The notes: a model not told the origin generated them from the sequence alone. 6,279 nucleotides of DNA from Eubacteriales bacterium (GCA_030695285.1 JAUYTF010000404.1:1-6279), one strand, 5' to 3'; counted from the first letter of the stretch, positions 1 to 5,644 are shown. A program made the numbers and translations.

Positions 1-354
1 GGCAATCTGGCAACCGGCATCGGACTAGCGGTGCTCTACGTGGTGGTCATCGTCGTGCGCCAGATCATAGAGCCGAAGATCATCGGCGACCGTGTCGGTC
101 TGCATCCCATCGTGACGCTGCTGAGCATGGTTCTGGGTACCTACCTCTTCGGCGGCATCGGTCTTTTCGGTTTGCCGATCTCGGTTGCGCTCATTCATGC
201 GCTCCAAAGAGAAGGCGCGATTCACCTATATAAAATCCGCGATGACGAGCCTACCACTGGCACCGCGGAGTATGAAGCCACACCCGCTGCATCTGCGCCG
301 CCCACTGCCGACCCGCCTGCGACAAAGAAGAAGCCGCGCAAACCAAAGTCCTAA
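1..354 (+). CDS. AI-2E family / YtvI-like membrane permease, C-terminal part (5' end outside window)
   Basis: Frame 1 is open from the first base to a TAA at 352-354, giving 117 residues of a larger protein. Residues 3-20 are a hydrophobic helix. They are followed by a stretch reading RQIIEPKIIGDRVGLHPIV, the signature loop of AI-2E (UPF0118) exporters, among which clostridial and bacillar members are called sporulation protein YtvI. A second hydrophobic segment (about 38-68) closes the membrane domain. These proteins are polytopic inner-membrane permeases; the substrate of this one cannot be told from sequence. The last 37 or so residues are unusual: an acidic stretch, then a Pro/Ala/Thr-rich linker ending in a Lys/Arg cluster (KKKPRKPKS), probably disordered and cytoplasmic. 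The family is clear. Whether it is YtvI proper or another paralogue is uncertain, because most of the protein lies upstream of the window. Confidence 0.85.
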   Translation, partial: GNLATGIGLAVLYVVVIVVRQIIEPKIIGDRVGLHPIVTLLSMVLGTYLFGGIGLFGLPISVALIHALQREGAIHLYKIRDDEPTTGTAEYEATPAASAPPTADPPATKKKPRKPKS

Positions 355-383
355 AATAGAGCATACTGATGCTTTCATCCGAT

Positions 384-437
384 GGGCACTCTGCCCTAAA
401 ACAGCCACGTGGAATAACCGCGTGGCTTTCTGATTCT
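384..437 (+). terminator. Rho-independent terminator of the YtvI-like gene
   Basis: About 50 nt after the TAA, 403-412 (AGCCACGTGG) pairs with 418-427 (CCGCGTGGCT). This gives a 10-bp stem with one G-U pair and loop AATAA, followed by the T-rich TTCTGATTCT; a run of six Ts comes a little further on (444-449). A smaller hairpin, GGGCA-CTC-TGCCC at 384-396, sits just before it. Read on the minus strand the main stem is followed by GTTTTAG, so it may also act as a back-up stop for leftward transcription. Confidence 0.75.
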
Positions 438-533
438 CTATGTGTTTTTTGGATAAAAAGATTTTCGTTCGTGGAGGCTGGTGCTTGATAGGATCATACA
501 TATTACGCACAGCTGGTTTTCATCCGCTCTTCG

Positions 534-568
534 AAAAACAAGCCCGCCGGTATTCCCGGCAAGCTTGT
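534..568 (-). terminator. Rho-independent terminator of the FAD oxidoreductase gene
   Basis: On the minus strand the hairpin starts 5 nt after the TGA of the oxidoreductase gene. ACAAGC (538-543 on plus) pairs with GCTTGT (563-568), then comes a 2x2 internal loop, then GCCGG (546-550) with CCGGC (556-560), and a 5-nt loop. It is followed on the minus strand by five Ts (plus-strand As at 534-538). This is a strong intrinsic terminator and closes the leftward gene block. Confidence 0.88.
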
Positions 569-573
569 TCTCG

Positions 574-2190
574 TCAAATCGTGCTTTTCGGCGACGCGTA
601 TTGCGAAATAACCGCTTCCGCCGCTTTGATGCCGTCGATCGCGGCAGAAACGATACCGCCCGCATAGCCTGCACCCTCGCCGACGGGATACAGCCCCGCA
701 CAGGATGCGCTCTGCATGTTTTCCCCGCGGAGGGTGCGAAGCGGCGCGCTCGTGCGCGTCTCTACAGCGGTGAGCACCGCGTCTTCCCGGTCAAAGCCCC
801 GCAGCTGTCTGCCGAAGGCTTTCATTCCTTCAGCTACGCCCTGCGCCACAAACGGCGGCAGCACGCGCCATAGGTCACAGCCGGTGACGCCGGGGCGATA
901 GGATGGCACAACCGCGCCAAACCCGCGCGGCACTTCCTTGCGCAGAAACGCGCCGAGCGTGCTGGCGGGCGCCTGGCCGTTTCCGCCGCCCGCGAGAAAC
1001 GCCGCGCGCTCCATGTCTTTTTGAAAGCGCATTCCGCCGAGCGCATCACCCGCAAAATCACCGGGGTATACCTGCACCACGACTGCGGCGTTGGCGTTTT
1101 TGGCGTTTCGGGCATAGTTACTCATGCCGTTGACCACGATCTCGTCTTTTGCAGAGGCACTGCCAATCACACTGCCGCCGGGGCACATACAGAAGGTATA
1201 CACGCCGCGCTCCTTGTGCTGCGCGCTGAGTCGATATTCCGCCGCGCCCAGGCGCGGGTGTCCCGCGAGTGCGCCCAGCTGCGCGCGGTCGATCATGTCT
1301 TGCGGATGCTCCACGCGTACGCCGACCGCAAAGGGTTTGGGCGACATAGCGATGCCCGCGTCAAACAGCATCTGATACGTATCCCGTGCGCCCTGACCGA
1401 TAGCGAGCAACAGCGCAGCGCAGTCCACCGTTTCGTAGCCGGCGGATGAAGCGAACTTTGCCCGCGTGAGTCTGCCGTCTTTTTGCTCCAACCCTGTCAG
1501 CGTGGCGCGAAAGCGCACCTCGCCGCCAAGCCGCTCAATCTCCCGGCGCATGGCGGCGACCACGCCGCGCAGGCGGTCGGTGCCGATGTGCGGCTTGGAC
1601 GCAGCAGCGATCTCTTCCGGCGCGCCAAAGCGCACGAACGTGCGCAAGACCAGATCTCCCCGCGCGTCCTTGCTGCGCGAGGTGAGTTTGCCGTCTGAAA
1701 ACGTGCCTGCTCCGCCCTCGCCAAACATGACGTTGGAGTCTTCGTCCAGCTCGCCCGTCGCCCAGTAGTGCTCGACGCGCTCGGCGCGCTGCTTGATTGG
1801 ATCTCCGCGCTCCAGCACGAGCGGCGCGTAGCCATGCTTTGCCAGTTGATACGCGGCAAACAGTCCCGCTGGGCCAAGGCCTGCGACGATCACGCGACCG
1901 CGCAGATGTTCCGTCCCGGCCGGAATCTCCCGCTCGCGCTCTTCTGTATATGCGTCCACATGCGGGTTTGCACGCGACAGCAGGCGCTTAGCCGCCGCAT
2001 CGTCGAGATCGACAACCGCAGAGAGCAGAAAGAATACATCCTGCTTTCTGCGCGCGTCCAGTGCGCGGCGCGTGACCCGCGCGCTCAAGACCTGTGCTGC
2101 TTCCAGTCCAACCAGGTTTGCAATACGCTGCGGGAGCAGCTCGTCGCCCTCTGAAATCGGTTGCTTGATGTTGTTGACGCGCAGTTTCAT
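574..2190 (-). CDS. FAD-dependent oxidoreductase of the COG2509 type
   Basis: 538 residues, ATG start, with AGGAGAG at 2197-2203 and a 6-nt spacer; TGA stop. Residues 1-95 form an N-terminal domain typical of this family, ahead of the Rossmann FAD site. The dinucleotide motif is GLGPAG at 104-109, with the strand-end acidic residue in VLERGD (E128). A glycine-rich FSDGKLTSR region follows at 164-172. The family motif YTFCMCPGG (331-339) and NGMSNYARN (354-362) are present. A C-terminal second flavin-contacting motif, PVGEGAGYAGGI, lies at 502-513. Length and motif order match the uncharacterised FAD-dependent dehydrogenases common in Clostridia, so the protein looks complete. The physiological substrate is unknown, and the paired cysteines C334/C336 have no assigned role that I know. 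It lies 120 nt downstream of cdaR behind a terminator, so it may be only partly co-transcribed with the c-di-AMP genes. The oxidoreductase family is certain; a specific reaction is not. Confidence 0.93.
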   Translation of the reverse strand: MKLRVNNIKQPISEGDELLPQRIANLVGLEAAQVLSARVTRRALDARRKQDVFFLLSAVVDLDDAAAKRLLSRANPHVDAYTEEREREIPAGTEHLRGRVIVAGLGPAGLFAAYQLAKHGYAPLVLERGDPIKQRAERVEHYWATGELDEDSNVMFGEGGAGTFSDGKLTSRSKDARGDLVLRTFVRFGAPEEIAAASKPHIGTDRLRGVVAAMRREIERLGGEVRFRATLTGLEQKDGRLTRAKFASSAGYETVDCAALLLAIGQGARDTYQMLFDAGIAMSPKPFAVGVRVEHPQDMIDRAQLGALAGHPRLGAAEYRLSAQHKERGVYTFCMCPGGSVIGSASAKDEIVVNGMSNYARNAKNANAAVVVQVYPGDFAGDALGGMRFQKDMERAAFLAGGGNGQAPASTLGAFLRKEVPRGFGAVVPSYRPGVTGCDLWRVLPPFVAQGVAEGMKAFGRQLRGFDREDAVLTAVETRTSAPLRTLRGENMQSASCAGLYPVGEGAGYAGGIVSAAIDGIKAAEAVISQYASPKSTI

Positions 2191-2238
2191 GCTAATCTCT
2201 CCTGTGGTGATGGTTTTCTAATATGGACGATTGGAGCG

Positions 2239-2252
2239 ACATCTTGCGATAT
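2239..2252 (-). other. Small GCAA-capped hairpin in the leader of the oxidoreductase gene
   Basis: On the minus strand ATATC-GCAA-GATGT can form a 5-bp stem with a GNRA-type tetraloop. The flanking CGACA/TGTCG (plus 2237-2241 and 2255-2259) could pair as an alternative. It lies between the cdaR terminator and the oxidoreductase RBS. No clear -35/-10 pair was found in this 120-nt gap. The stem is short and may be chance. Confidence 0.25.
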
Positions 2253-2257
2253 TCTGT

Positions 2258-2289
2258 CGAATAAGAACGGCGGAGCTGATGCCCCGCCG
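2258..2289 (-). terminator. Intrinsic terminator after cdaR
   Basis: About 20 nt beyond the cdaR TAG, the minus strand forms CGGCGGGGC-ATCA-GCTCCGCCG (plus 2268-2289). This is a 9-bp GC-rich stem with one G-U pair and a tetraloop, followed by TTCTTATT. The T-tract is interrupted by C and A, so termination may be incomplete. It separates the c-di-AMP genes from the oxidoreductase gene. Confidence 0.8.
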
Positions 2290-2310
2290 CTGTTCATCGC
2301 TATTGCTCTA

Positions 2311-3606
2311 CTATTTAGGCTGCTCGATGGTCACCGTCACTTCGGCGACGGAAAGCGTCGTCGTGAGCTCTATGGTGGCCTCCGTGTCCCGCACAAGAAC
2401 CGAGATCGGCAGCTTGTAGACCCCGGGCGTAAGTCCGGTTACATCCACAAACAGCTGCACATCGCTGCGCGAGAGCATACTCACAAGGCTATAACGCCCC
2501 TCGACGCTCAAATCCGCAGCCGTGATGCTCAGCGTTACGTTTGCCCTGCCTTGTTTGCCGTACACGTGAATCTCCAGCTGCTCAAACTTCTGCGTGATGA
2601 CCATCTCGCGCACTTCAAGCAGGATGGAAACCGTCGTGCTGTCGAGCAGGCGAACGCCTTCCGGCACGATCAGGGTGCCGCTGACGGTCGTCGTTGTGTC
2701 CAGTCCGTTGACTGCAATCGGTTCTATCGAAATGCTGTCGATCTGATCCAGTGCCGCCTGTTCACCCACGAGGCGCACGGATACAGGTGTCGAGACCGCT
2801 TTGATGATCTCGTGGTTCGCGGCAAGATTATCAGCCCCGACCAGCGAGCTCTCTACGTCCACCGGAACGCTTTTCTTGGGATAGATTGGCAAGCGCACCG
2901 TAGAGGTCGGCAGCGTGCCTATGATGATACTCGTTGAGACGATCTCGTCATTCTTGTCGAAAAACGTTACGTCAAACGTACTGTAGATCGTACTGGTGCG
3001 GTTTGATAAATCCACCTCGCACTCACCGTGCGTAATGGTGGAAATATCCGTCATCGGCCCCGTGATATCAAGCCGCGCAGTGGTGGAGAGCGCGTCCATA
3101 TCCGCCCAGTATCCCTCCGGCAACTGCGCAGTAAACGATGTGGTGATCGGAATCGTCTTTGTAACCAGCGTGTCAATCTCAACGCGCACCGTCGCCGGAG
3201 AAATCGACTGCACGACACCGAGCGCCGAGGTAACCGTCGCTTGTATCGGGAGGTCGTATTCGCGCGCCTCGCTGATATTGCGAAGGCTGATCGAGGCGAT
3301 GATCGAGCGTGACGTTACATTCACATAGTTGGTGATCTGGGTGCGCACCTTAACGGTCACATCCTGCAAAATCTCCGCGCGATCGCCGCGCACGCAGTAT
3401 CCTTGCGCAATCAACTCCGCTTCGCCGTCAAAACTCGTTGCAACATTGGGAATTTCCTTCTCGCGCATCGGTTTCTGATCTGTGAGCACATATCCCCAGA
3501 GCAACATGGCAAACACAAGCGCGATCACCTTGAGCGCAAGATTTTTCGTAAAGAAGCTCTTAAGCCCCAGCAGAAGTTTCGCTTTGTCGATTTTAGGAAT
3601 TTTCAT
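2311..3606 (-). CDS. cdaR: YbbR-domain protein CdaR, regulator of diadenylate cyclase
   Basis: 431 residues. The start is the ATG at 3604-3606 because GGAGGG lies 5 nt upstream (in 3611-3617) and the protein then begins with the expected short basic cytoplasmic tail; the frame stays open further upstream but only inside cdaA. One N-terminal membrane anchor (about residues 22-41, LALKVIALVFAMLLWGYVLT) is followed by an extracytoplasmic beta-rich region. I read this region as four YbbR repeats, roughly 47-143, 145-238, 243-333 and 340-430. Each shows the pattern of a short basic or hydrophobic opening strand, a mid-domain variant of VRLVG or LDITGP, and a closing variant of TVRVEID or TVSILLEV. 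In Bacillus and relatives CdaR binds CdaA and tunes its activity. Here the gene overlaps the cdaA end by 14 nt, which implies translational coupling. It ends in TAG just before a hairpin terminator. The family assignment is firm; the exact repeat count is my reading. Confidence 0.92.
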   Translation of the reverse strand: MKIPKIDKAKLLLGLKSFFTKNLALKVIALVFAMLLWGYVLTDQKPMREKEIPNVATSFDGEAELIAQGYCVRGDRAEILQDVTVKVRTQITNYVNVTSRSIIASISLRNISEAREYDLPIQATVTSALGVVQSISPATVRVEIDTLVTKTIPITTSFTAQLPEGYWADMDALSTTARLDITGPMTDISTITHGECEVDLSNRTSTIYSTFDVTFFDKNDEIVSTSIIIGTLPTSTVRLPIYPKKSVPVDVESSLVGADNLAANHEIIKAVSTPVSVRLVGEQAALDQIDSISIEPIAVNGLDTTTTVSGTLIVPEGVRLLDSTTVSILLEVREMVITQKFEQLEIHVYGKQGRANVTLSITAADLSVEGRYSLVSMLSRSDVQLFVDVTGLTPGVYKLPISVLVRDTEATIELTTTLSVAEVTVTIEQPK

Positions 3607-4459
3607 GCGATCCCTCCGTTGGTTTGCGCTTGATCCAACTGAAAGCTGAAGCGTTGCCCGTCTGTAAAAACAGGCTCTCCAGCACATTGGCAAGTGCTTT
3701 TGCGTCGATGTAACGCACGAGTTTCCCGTCCCGCGCGATGGAGATGGCTCCCGTTTCTTCGGAGACAACGATGGTTACGCTGTCGGAAACCGTGGAGACG
3801 CCAAGCGCCGCGCGGTGGCGTGTGCCCAACTCGCGGGAAACCGCGAGGTCGTCCGAGAGCGGCAGGAAGCAGCCCGCGGCAAGGAGCATTGCGCCGCGAA
3901 CGATCACCGCGCCGTCGTGCAGCGGGGTATTCGGTTCAAATATGTTTTCGATCAGCGCGCCGGAGAGTATGCCTTCGATGCGCGTACCCGTGCCGACGAG
4001 GTCGCCCAGGCCGGTTTTTTGCTCAAACACGATCAGCGCGCCCACGCGCCGGTGCGAAAGCGAGAGTATCGCCGTTTGCATGTCGCGAATCAATGCGGTA
4101 TTTCGCACGCTGGTGGCGTCAAACCAACCCTTGCCAAGCCGCTTGCCGCTTCTTCCTAGCTTCTCGAGCATGCGCCGAATCTCAGGCTGAAACAGGATGA
4201 ACAGCACGATGATGATGGAGCCGGATGTCAGTATGGAATCTAGCAGCCAGCCGAGAATGGTGAGCGAAAAGATCTGGGCAAAGAGCGAGCACAGGAATAA
4301 AAGCCCAACGCCTTTGAGTACCTCGTATGCGCGCGTTTCCTTTGTCCAGATGATGAGCTTATAGATCAGCACGGTAATGATCGCGATATCGAGAATGTCC
4401 TGTACGAAGAACTGCGAAAAGCCGCTTGCTAGCGCGTTAGTAATGCTGGTATACGACAA
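3593..4459 (-). CDS. cdaA: Diadenylate cyclase CdaA (c-di-AMP synthase)
   Basis: 288 residues. The enzyme joins two ATP into c-di-AMP, the second messenger that controls potassium and osmolyte balance and cell-wall homeostasis in Firmicutes. Three hydrophobic segments lie at about 21-38, 45-65 and 67-90. A basic linker follows (RRMLEKLGRSGKRLGKG, 95-111), then the cytoplasmic DAC domain. Catalytic motifs are intact: NTPLHDGAVI (177-186, DGA at 182-184) and GTRHRAALG (212-220, RHR at 214-216). The length is slightly above the usual 270 or so. The start codon is TTG: a TGA lies six codons upstream in frame, the first internal ATG encodes residue 98, and AAAGGAG sits 9 nt before the TTG. The gene follows a 65-aa ORF by 61 nt and overlaps cdaR by 14 nt. 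Function is confidently assigned. Confidence 0.96.
   Translation of the reverse strand: MSYTSITNALASGFSQFFVQDILDIAIITVLIYKLIIWTKETRAYEVLKGVGLLFLCSLFAQIFSLTILGWLLDSILTSGSIIIVLFILFQPEIRRMLEKLGRSGKRLGKGWFDATSVRNTALIRDMQTAILSLSHRRVGALIVFEQKTGLGDLVGTGTRIEGILSGALIENIFEPNTPLHDGAVIVRGAMLLAAGCFLPLSDDLAVSRELGTRHRAALGVSTVSDSVTIVVSEETGAISIARDGKLVRYIDAKALANVLESLFLQTGNASAFSWIKRKPTEGSHENS
3611..3617 (-). promoter_or_regulatory. Ribosome binding site that sets the cdaR start
   Basis: GGAGGGA on the minus strand, inside the end of cdaA, 4-5 nt before the ATG at 3606. It favours this start over the longer in-frame reading up to 3768, which would add 54 residues that lie entirely over cdaA and have no membrane-protein character. 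Confidence 0.85.
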
Positions 4460-4468
4460 TTTTGCGTT

Positions 4469-4475
4469 CTCCTTT
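4469..4475 (-). promoter_or_regulatory. Ribosome binding site for the TTG start of cdaA
   Basis: AAAGGAG on the minus strand with a 9-nt spacer to TTG (4457-4459). With a stop codon six codons upstream and no ATG or GTG nearby downstream, it makes TTG the only well-supported start. Confidence 0.8.
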
Positions 4476-4477
4476 CA

Positions 4478-4507
4478 CCGCGCTATATCCGCGCAAAAAG
4501 TGCGCGG
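4478..4507 (-). other. Potential alternative hairpins just upstream of the cdaA RBS
   Basis: On the minus strand one CCGCGC (plus 4502-4507) can pair with either of two GCGCGG copies. The nearer copy (plus 4489-4494) gives a 6-bp stem with a 7-nt ACTTTTT loop. The farther copy (plus 4478-4483) ends 2 nt from the cdaA Shine-Dalgarno. The two pairings exclude each other. GC-rich hexamers occur easily by chance in this genome, so function is unproven. Confidence 0.35.
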
Positions 4508-4520
4508 GTAGCTGCGGCTA

Positions 4521-4718
4521 TTATTCGATCACATGGCCGGCAATATCCGTTTCGTAAGCGATTACTTTTTCGTTGAGCGTTTTGCCCGTGAGCTTGCCGG
4601 ACTCCTCGTATTCCCGCACGGCGAGCTCAGAGAGCTCTTTTTGCCTGCGCAGGCCTTCGTCGTCCAGCATCGGCTCTTCGATGGGAAGGCCGTCCAATTT
4701 ACGAACTCTTGTCTTCAT
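4521..4718 (-). CDS. Small charged protein of unknown function, first gene of the cdaA operon
   Basis: 65 residues, ATG start, TAA stop. AGGGG (4725-4729) lies 6 nt upstream of the ATG, and an extended -10 promoter lies 25 nt upstream, so initiation signals are good for so small an ORF. The product has no membrane segment, signal peptide or cysteine. The N-terminus is basic (MKTRVRKLDG). A Glu/Lys/Arg-rich stretch at about 18-42 is likely helical, and the C-terminus (KTLNEKVIAYETDIAGHVIE) may form a second helix or strand. I do not recognise the family. The 61-nt gap to cdaA has no T-tract terminator, so the two are probably co-transcribed. A cytoplasmic partner or regulator of c-di-AMP synthesis is one inference from position only; an unrelated small housekeeping protein is equally possible. 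Confidence 0.72.
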   Translation of the reverse strand: MKTRVRKLDGLPIEEPMLDDEGLRRQKELSELAVREYEESGKLTGKTLNEKVIAYETDIAGHVIE

Positions 4719-4742
4719 GATGTTCCCCTGCCTAGTATTTCT

Positions 4743-4751
4743 ATTATAGCA
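4743..4751 (-). promoter_or_regulatory. Extended -10 promoter of the leftward cdaA operon
   Basis: The minus strand reads TGC-TATAAT: a perfect -10 hexamer (plus 4743-4748) with the TG extension one base upstream. No good -35 is seen at 16-18 bp, which fits an extended -10 promoter. Transcription would start near 4736, leaving a leader of only about 18 nt before the ATG at 4718. Confidence 0.75.
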
Positions 4752-4881
4752 TACCGTTCAAGCCTTATCGCCGAAATAATTTGAATTTTCCGTGGCGTTT
4801 TATCGCATACTGATTCGTTTTATGCACAGCCGCTACGATAATTCCCGCTTCGTTCGCATCATCGGGTGAAAGTTACGGTAC

Positions 4882-4934
4882 GTGATGAAAACCAAGCGAA
4901 CACCATTTTCAGCTGTTCGTTTTCGTTTTCGCGC
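4882..4934. repeat. Long imperfect inverted repeat (about 53 nt hairpin)
   Basis: CGAACA (4897-4902) pairs with TGTTCG (4914-4919) around an 11-nt loop. The stem continues through AAG/TTT (4894-4896 with 4920-4922), a small internal loop, GAAAAC/GTTTTC (4887-4892 with 4925-4930), and weaker pairs out to 4882/4934. In all about 19 pairs with few interruptions. No T-tract follows on either strand, so it is not an ordinary terminator. The 3' arm contains a tandem CGTTTT-CGTTTT. Confidence 0.6.
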
Positions 4935-4952
4935 ATGTCCCTGTTCCACAGT

Positions 4953-4981
4953 TTGGCTTAAAGCATCTTCTGCTTTATTAT
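4953..4981 (+). promoter_or_regulatory. Candidate promoter of the 5045 gene
   Basis: TTGGCT (4953-4958), a 17-nt spacer and TATTAT (4976-4981) match the vegetative consensus at 4/6 and 5/6 positions. Transcription would begin near 4988, giving a leader of about 57 nt. A palindrome fills the spacer exactly (separate entry). Confidence 0.5.
4959..4977 (+). repeat. 19-bp palindrome in the promoter spacer: operator or terminator-like hairpin
   Basis: TAAAGCA-TCTTC-TGCTTTA is a perfect 7-bp inverted repeat with a 5-nt centre. It begins right after the candidate -35 and ends on the second base of the candidate -10, a classic repressor or activator position. As RNA it would be a weak AT-rich hairpin followed by TTATTT, so it could alternatively be a terminator or attenuator for transcripts starting further upstream. 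Confidence 0.45.
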
Positions 4982-5044
4982 TTGCACAAGATCGTGATAA
5001 AATCAAGTAAAAGCATATCATTTCCTGCTGATTTGGGAGGTTTT

Positions 5045-5620
5045 ATGTCCATTCTCCTCTACCACGGCTCCTCCACCGGCGTTATCCATACACTGCAACC
5101 GTTCACGGCAGACCACGGTAAGCCATACGTTTATTTTTCGACCAATGCCGTTTCTGCGGTGTTTCACGCGGCGCGCGCAATCGAGCGCCCGTATTACTGG
5201 GTGCCTTACGGATATGATGCGCAAGGCAAAATCGTCTACACCGAGGTTTGGAAAAACGCATTTTCAGACGTTTTCTCCGGCAAGACAGGGTATCTTTACT
5301 GCTGTGAGGCAGATGATAAAACGCTGCTGCGCTTTCCCACGCATCGGAGCCTGCGTGTATCGACGCAAGCGGTTGCAGTCTCTAAGTGTGAGCGCATCGA
5401 AGACCTTTGCGTATGGCTGCTGCAGCGTGAGCAGGAAGGCTGGCTCAGCATTCAAAGATACGAAACGCTCACCCCCGCGCAACTCTCGCTTTGGCACGGC
5501 ATGGTATTGGAAGAACTCATTACGCGCTTTTCCGGCGCAGCACCGGATAACCCTTACATACGCTTTGTGCAGGAACGGATGCCCGCTGTCTGGGAGCGGT
5601 TTTTGCACGAATCGCAGTAA
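5045..5620 (+). CDS. Conserved-looking unknown protein, possible ADP-ribosyltransferase-like fold
   Basis: 191 residues. The ATG at 5045 is chosen because GGGAGG (5035-5040) lies 4 nt upstream and the protein then starts directly at a beta strand; an in-frame TTG at 4982 would add 21 residues lacking a clear RBS. The N-terminus ILLYHGSS (3-10) and, about 20 residues later, YVYFSTNAVSAVFHAAR (28-44) resemble the first two catalytic strands of the ART superfamily (H7 as the nicotinamide-site His, Y30 as the Tyr). The third residue (Glu/Gln) is not obvious; E67 in YTEVW and E140 are candidates. A middle block, GKIVYTEVWKNAFSDVF (61-77) followed by GYLYCCE (82-88), reminds me of unnamed clostridial hypothetical proteins starting YHGS, recalled from memory only. 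No signal peptide or membrane segment is seen. It is monocistronic, between its own promoter and terminator. The gene is well supported; the enzymatic call is a hypothesis. Confidence 0.85.
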   Translation: MSILLYHGSSTGVIHTLQPFTADHGKPYVYFSTNAVSAVFHAARAIERPYYWVPYGYDAQGKIVYTEVWKNAFSDVFSGKTGYLYCCEADDKTLLRFPTHRSLRVSTQAVAVSKCERIEDLCVWLLQREQEGWLSIQRYETLTPAQLSLWHGMVLEELITRFSGAAPDNPYIRFVQERMPAVWERFLHESQ

Positions 5621-5644
5621 ACACTTCAAGAATCGCATTTTAAG

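Larger units (their letters stand above)
4752..5034. other. Divergent intergenic region, no gene found
   Basis: About 280 nt, AT-richer than its neighbours, between the leftward cdaA operon and the rightward 5045 gene. It carries the two promoters and two inverted repeats listed separately. The only ORF of any length is a 62-codon minus-strand reading without a spaced RBS that runs antisense to the rightward promoter; I do not accept it. A lone GATAAT at 4837-4842 has only a weak -35 (TTCGTT) and is not called as a promoter. Confidence 0.7.

Noticed and set aside
484..506. TTGATA and TATTAC as a promoter in the gap 355-573
   Set aside because: Spacing is only about 10 bp and no gene follows on the plus strand.
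1021..1449. Several long open frames antisense or out of frame within 574-2190, 2311-4459 and 5045-5638
   Set aside because: They are shadows caused by GC-rich codon bias opposite strongly supported genes; their products are Arg/Ala/His-rich with no recognisable domain.
3607..3768. Longer cdaR start at 3768 (54 extra residues)
   Set aside because: The extension lies wholly over the cdaA coding region, looks like out-of-frame translation, and a strong RBS with ATG exists at 3606 just before the expected membrane anchor.
4489..4507. Terminator between the 65-aa gene and cdaA
   Set aside because: The hairpin has its Ts in the loop rather than after the stem, and no T-tract follows on the minus strand.
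4521..4718. The 65-aa protein as an antitoxin of a toxin-antitoxin pair
   Set aside because: No toxin-like partner ORF is adjacent; the downstream gene is a clear cdaA and the upstream gene is divergent and 326 nt away with its own signals.
4833..5021. 62-codon minus-strand ORF in the divergent intergenic region
   Set aside because: The only purine-rich motif touches the ATG without a spacer, the composition is not protein-like, and it is antisense to promoter and hairpin elements.
4982..5044. Longer start (TTG at 4982) for the rightward gene
   Set aside because: No spaced RBS in front of it, while GGGAGG precedes the ATG at 5045; it would also begin upstream of the predicted transcript start.
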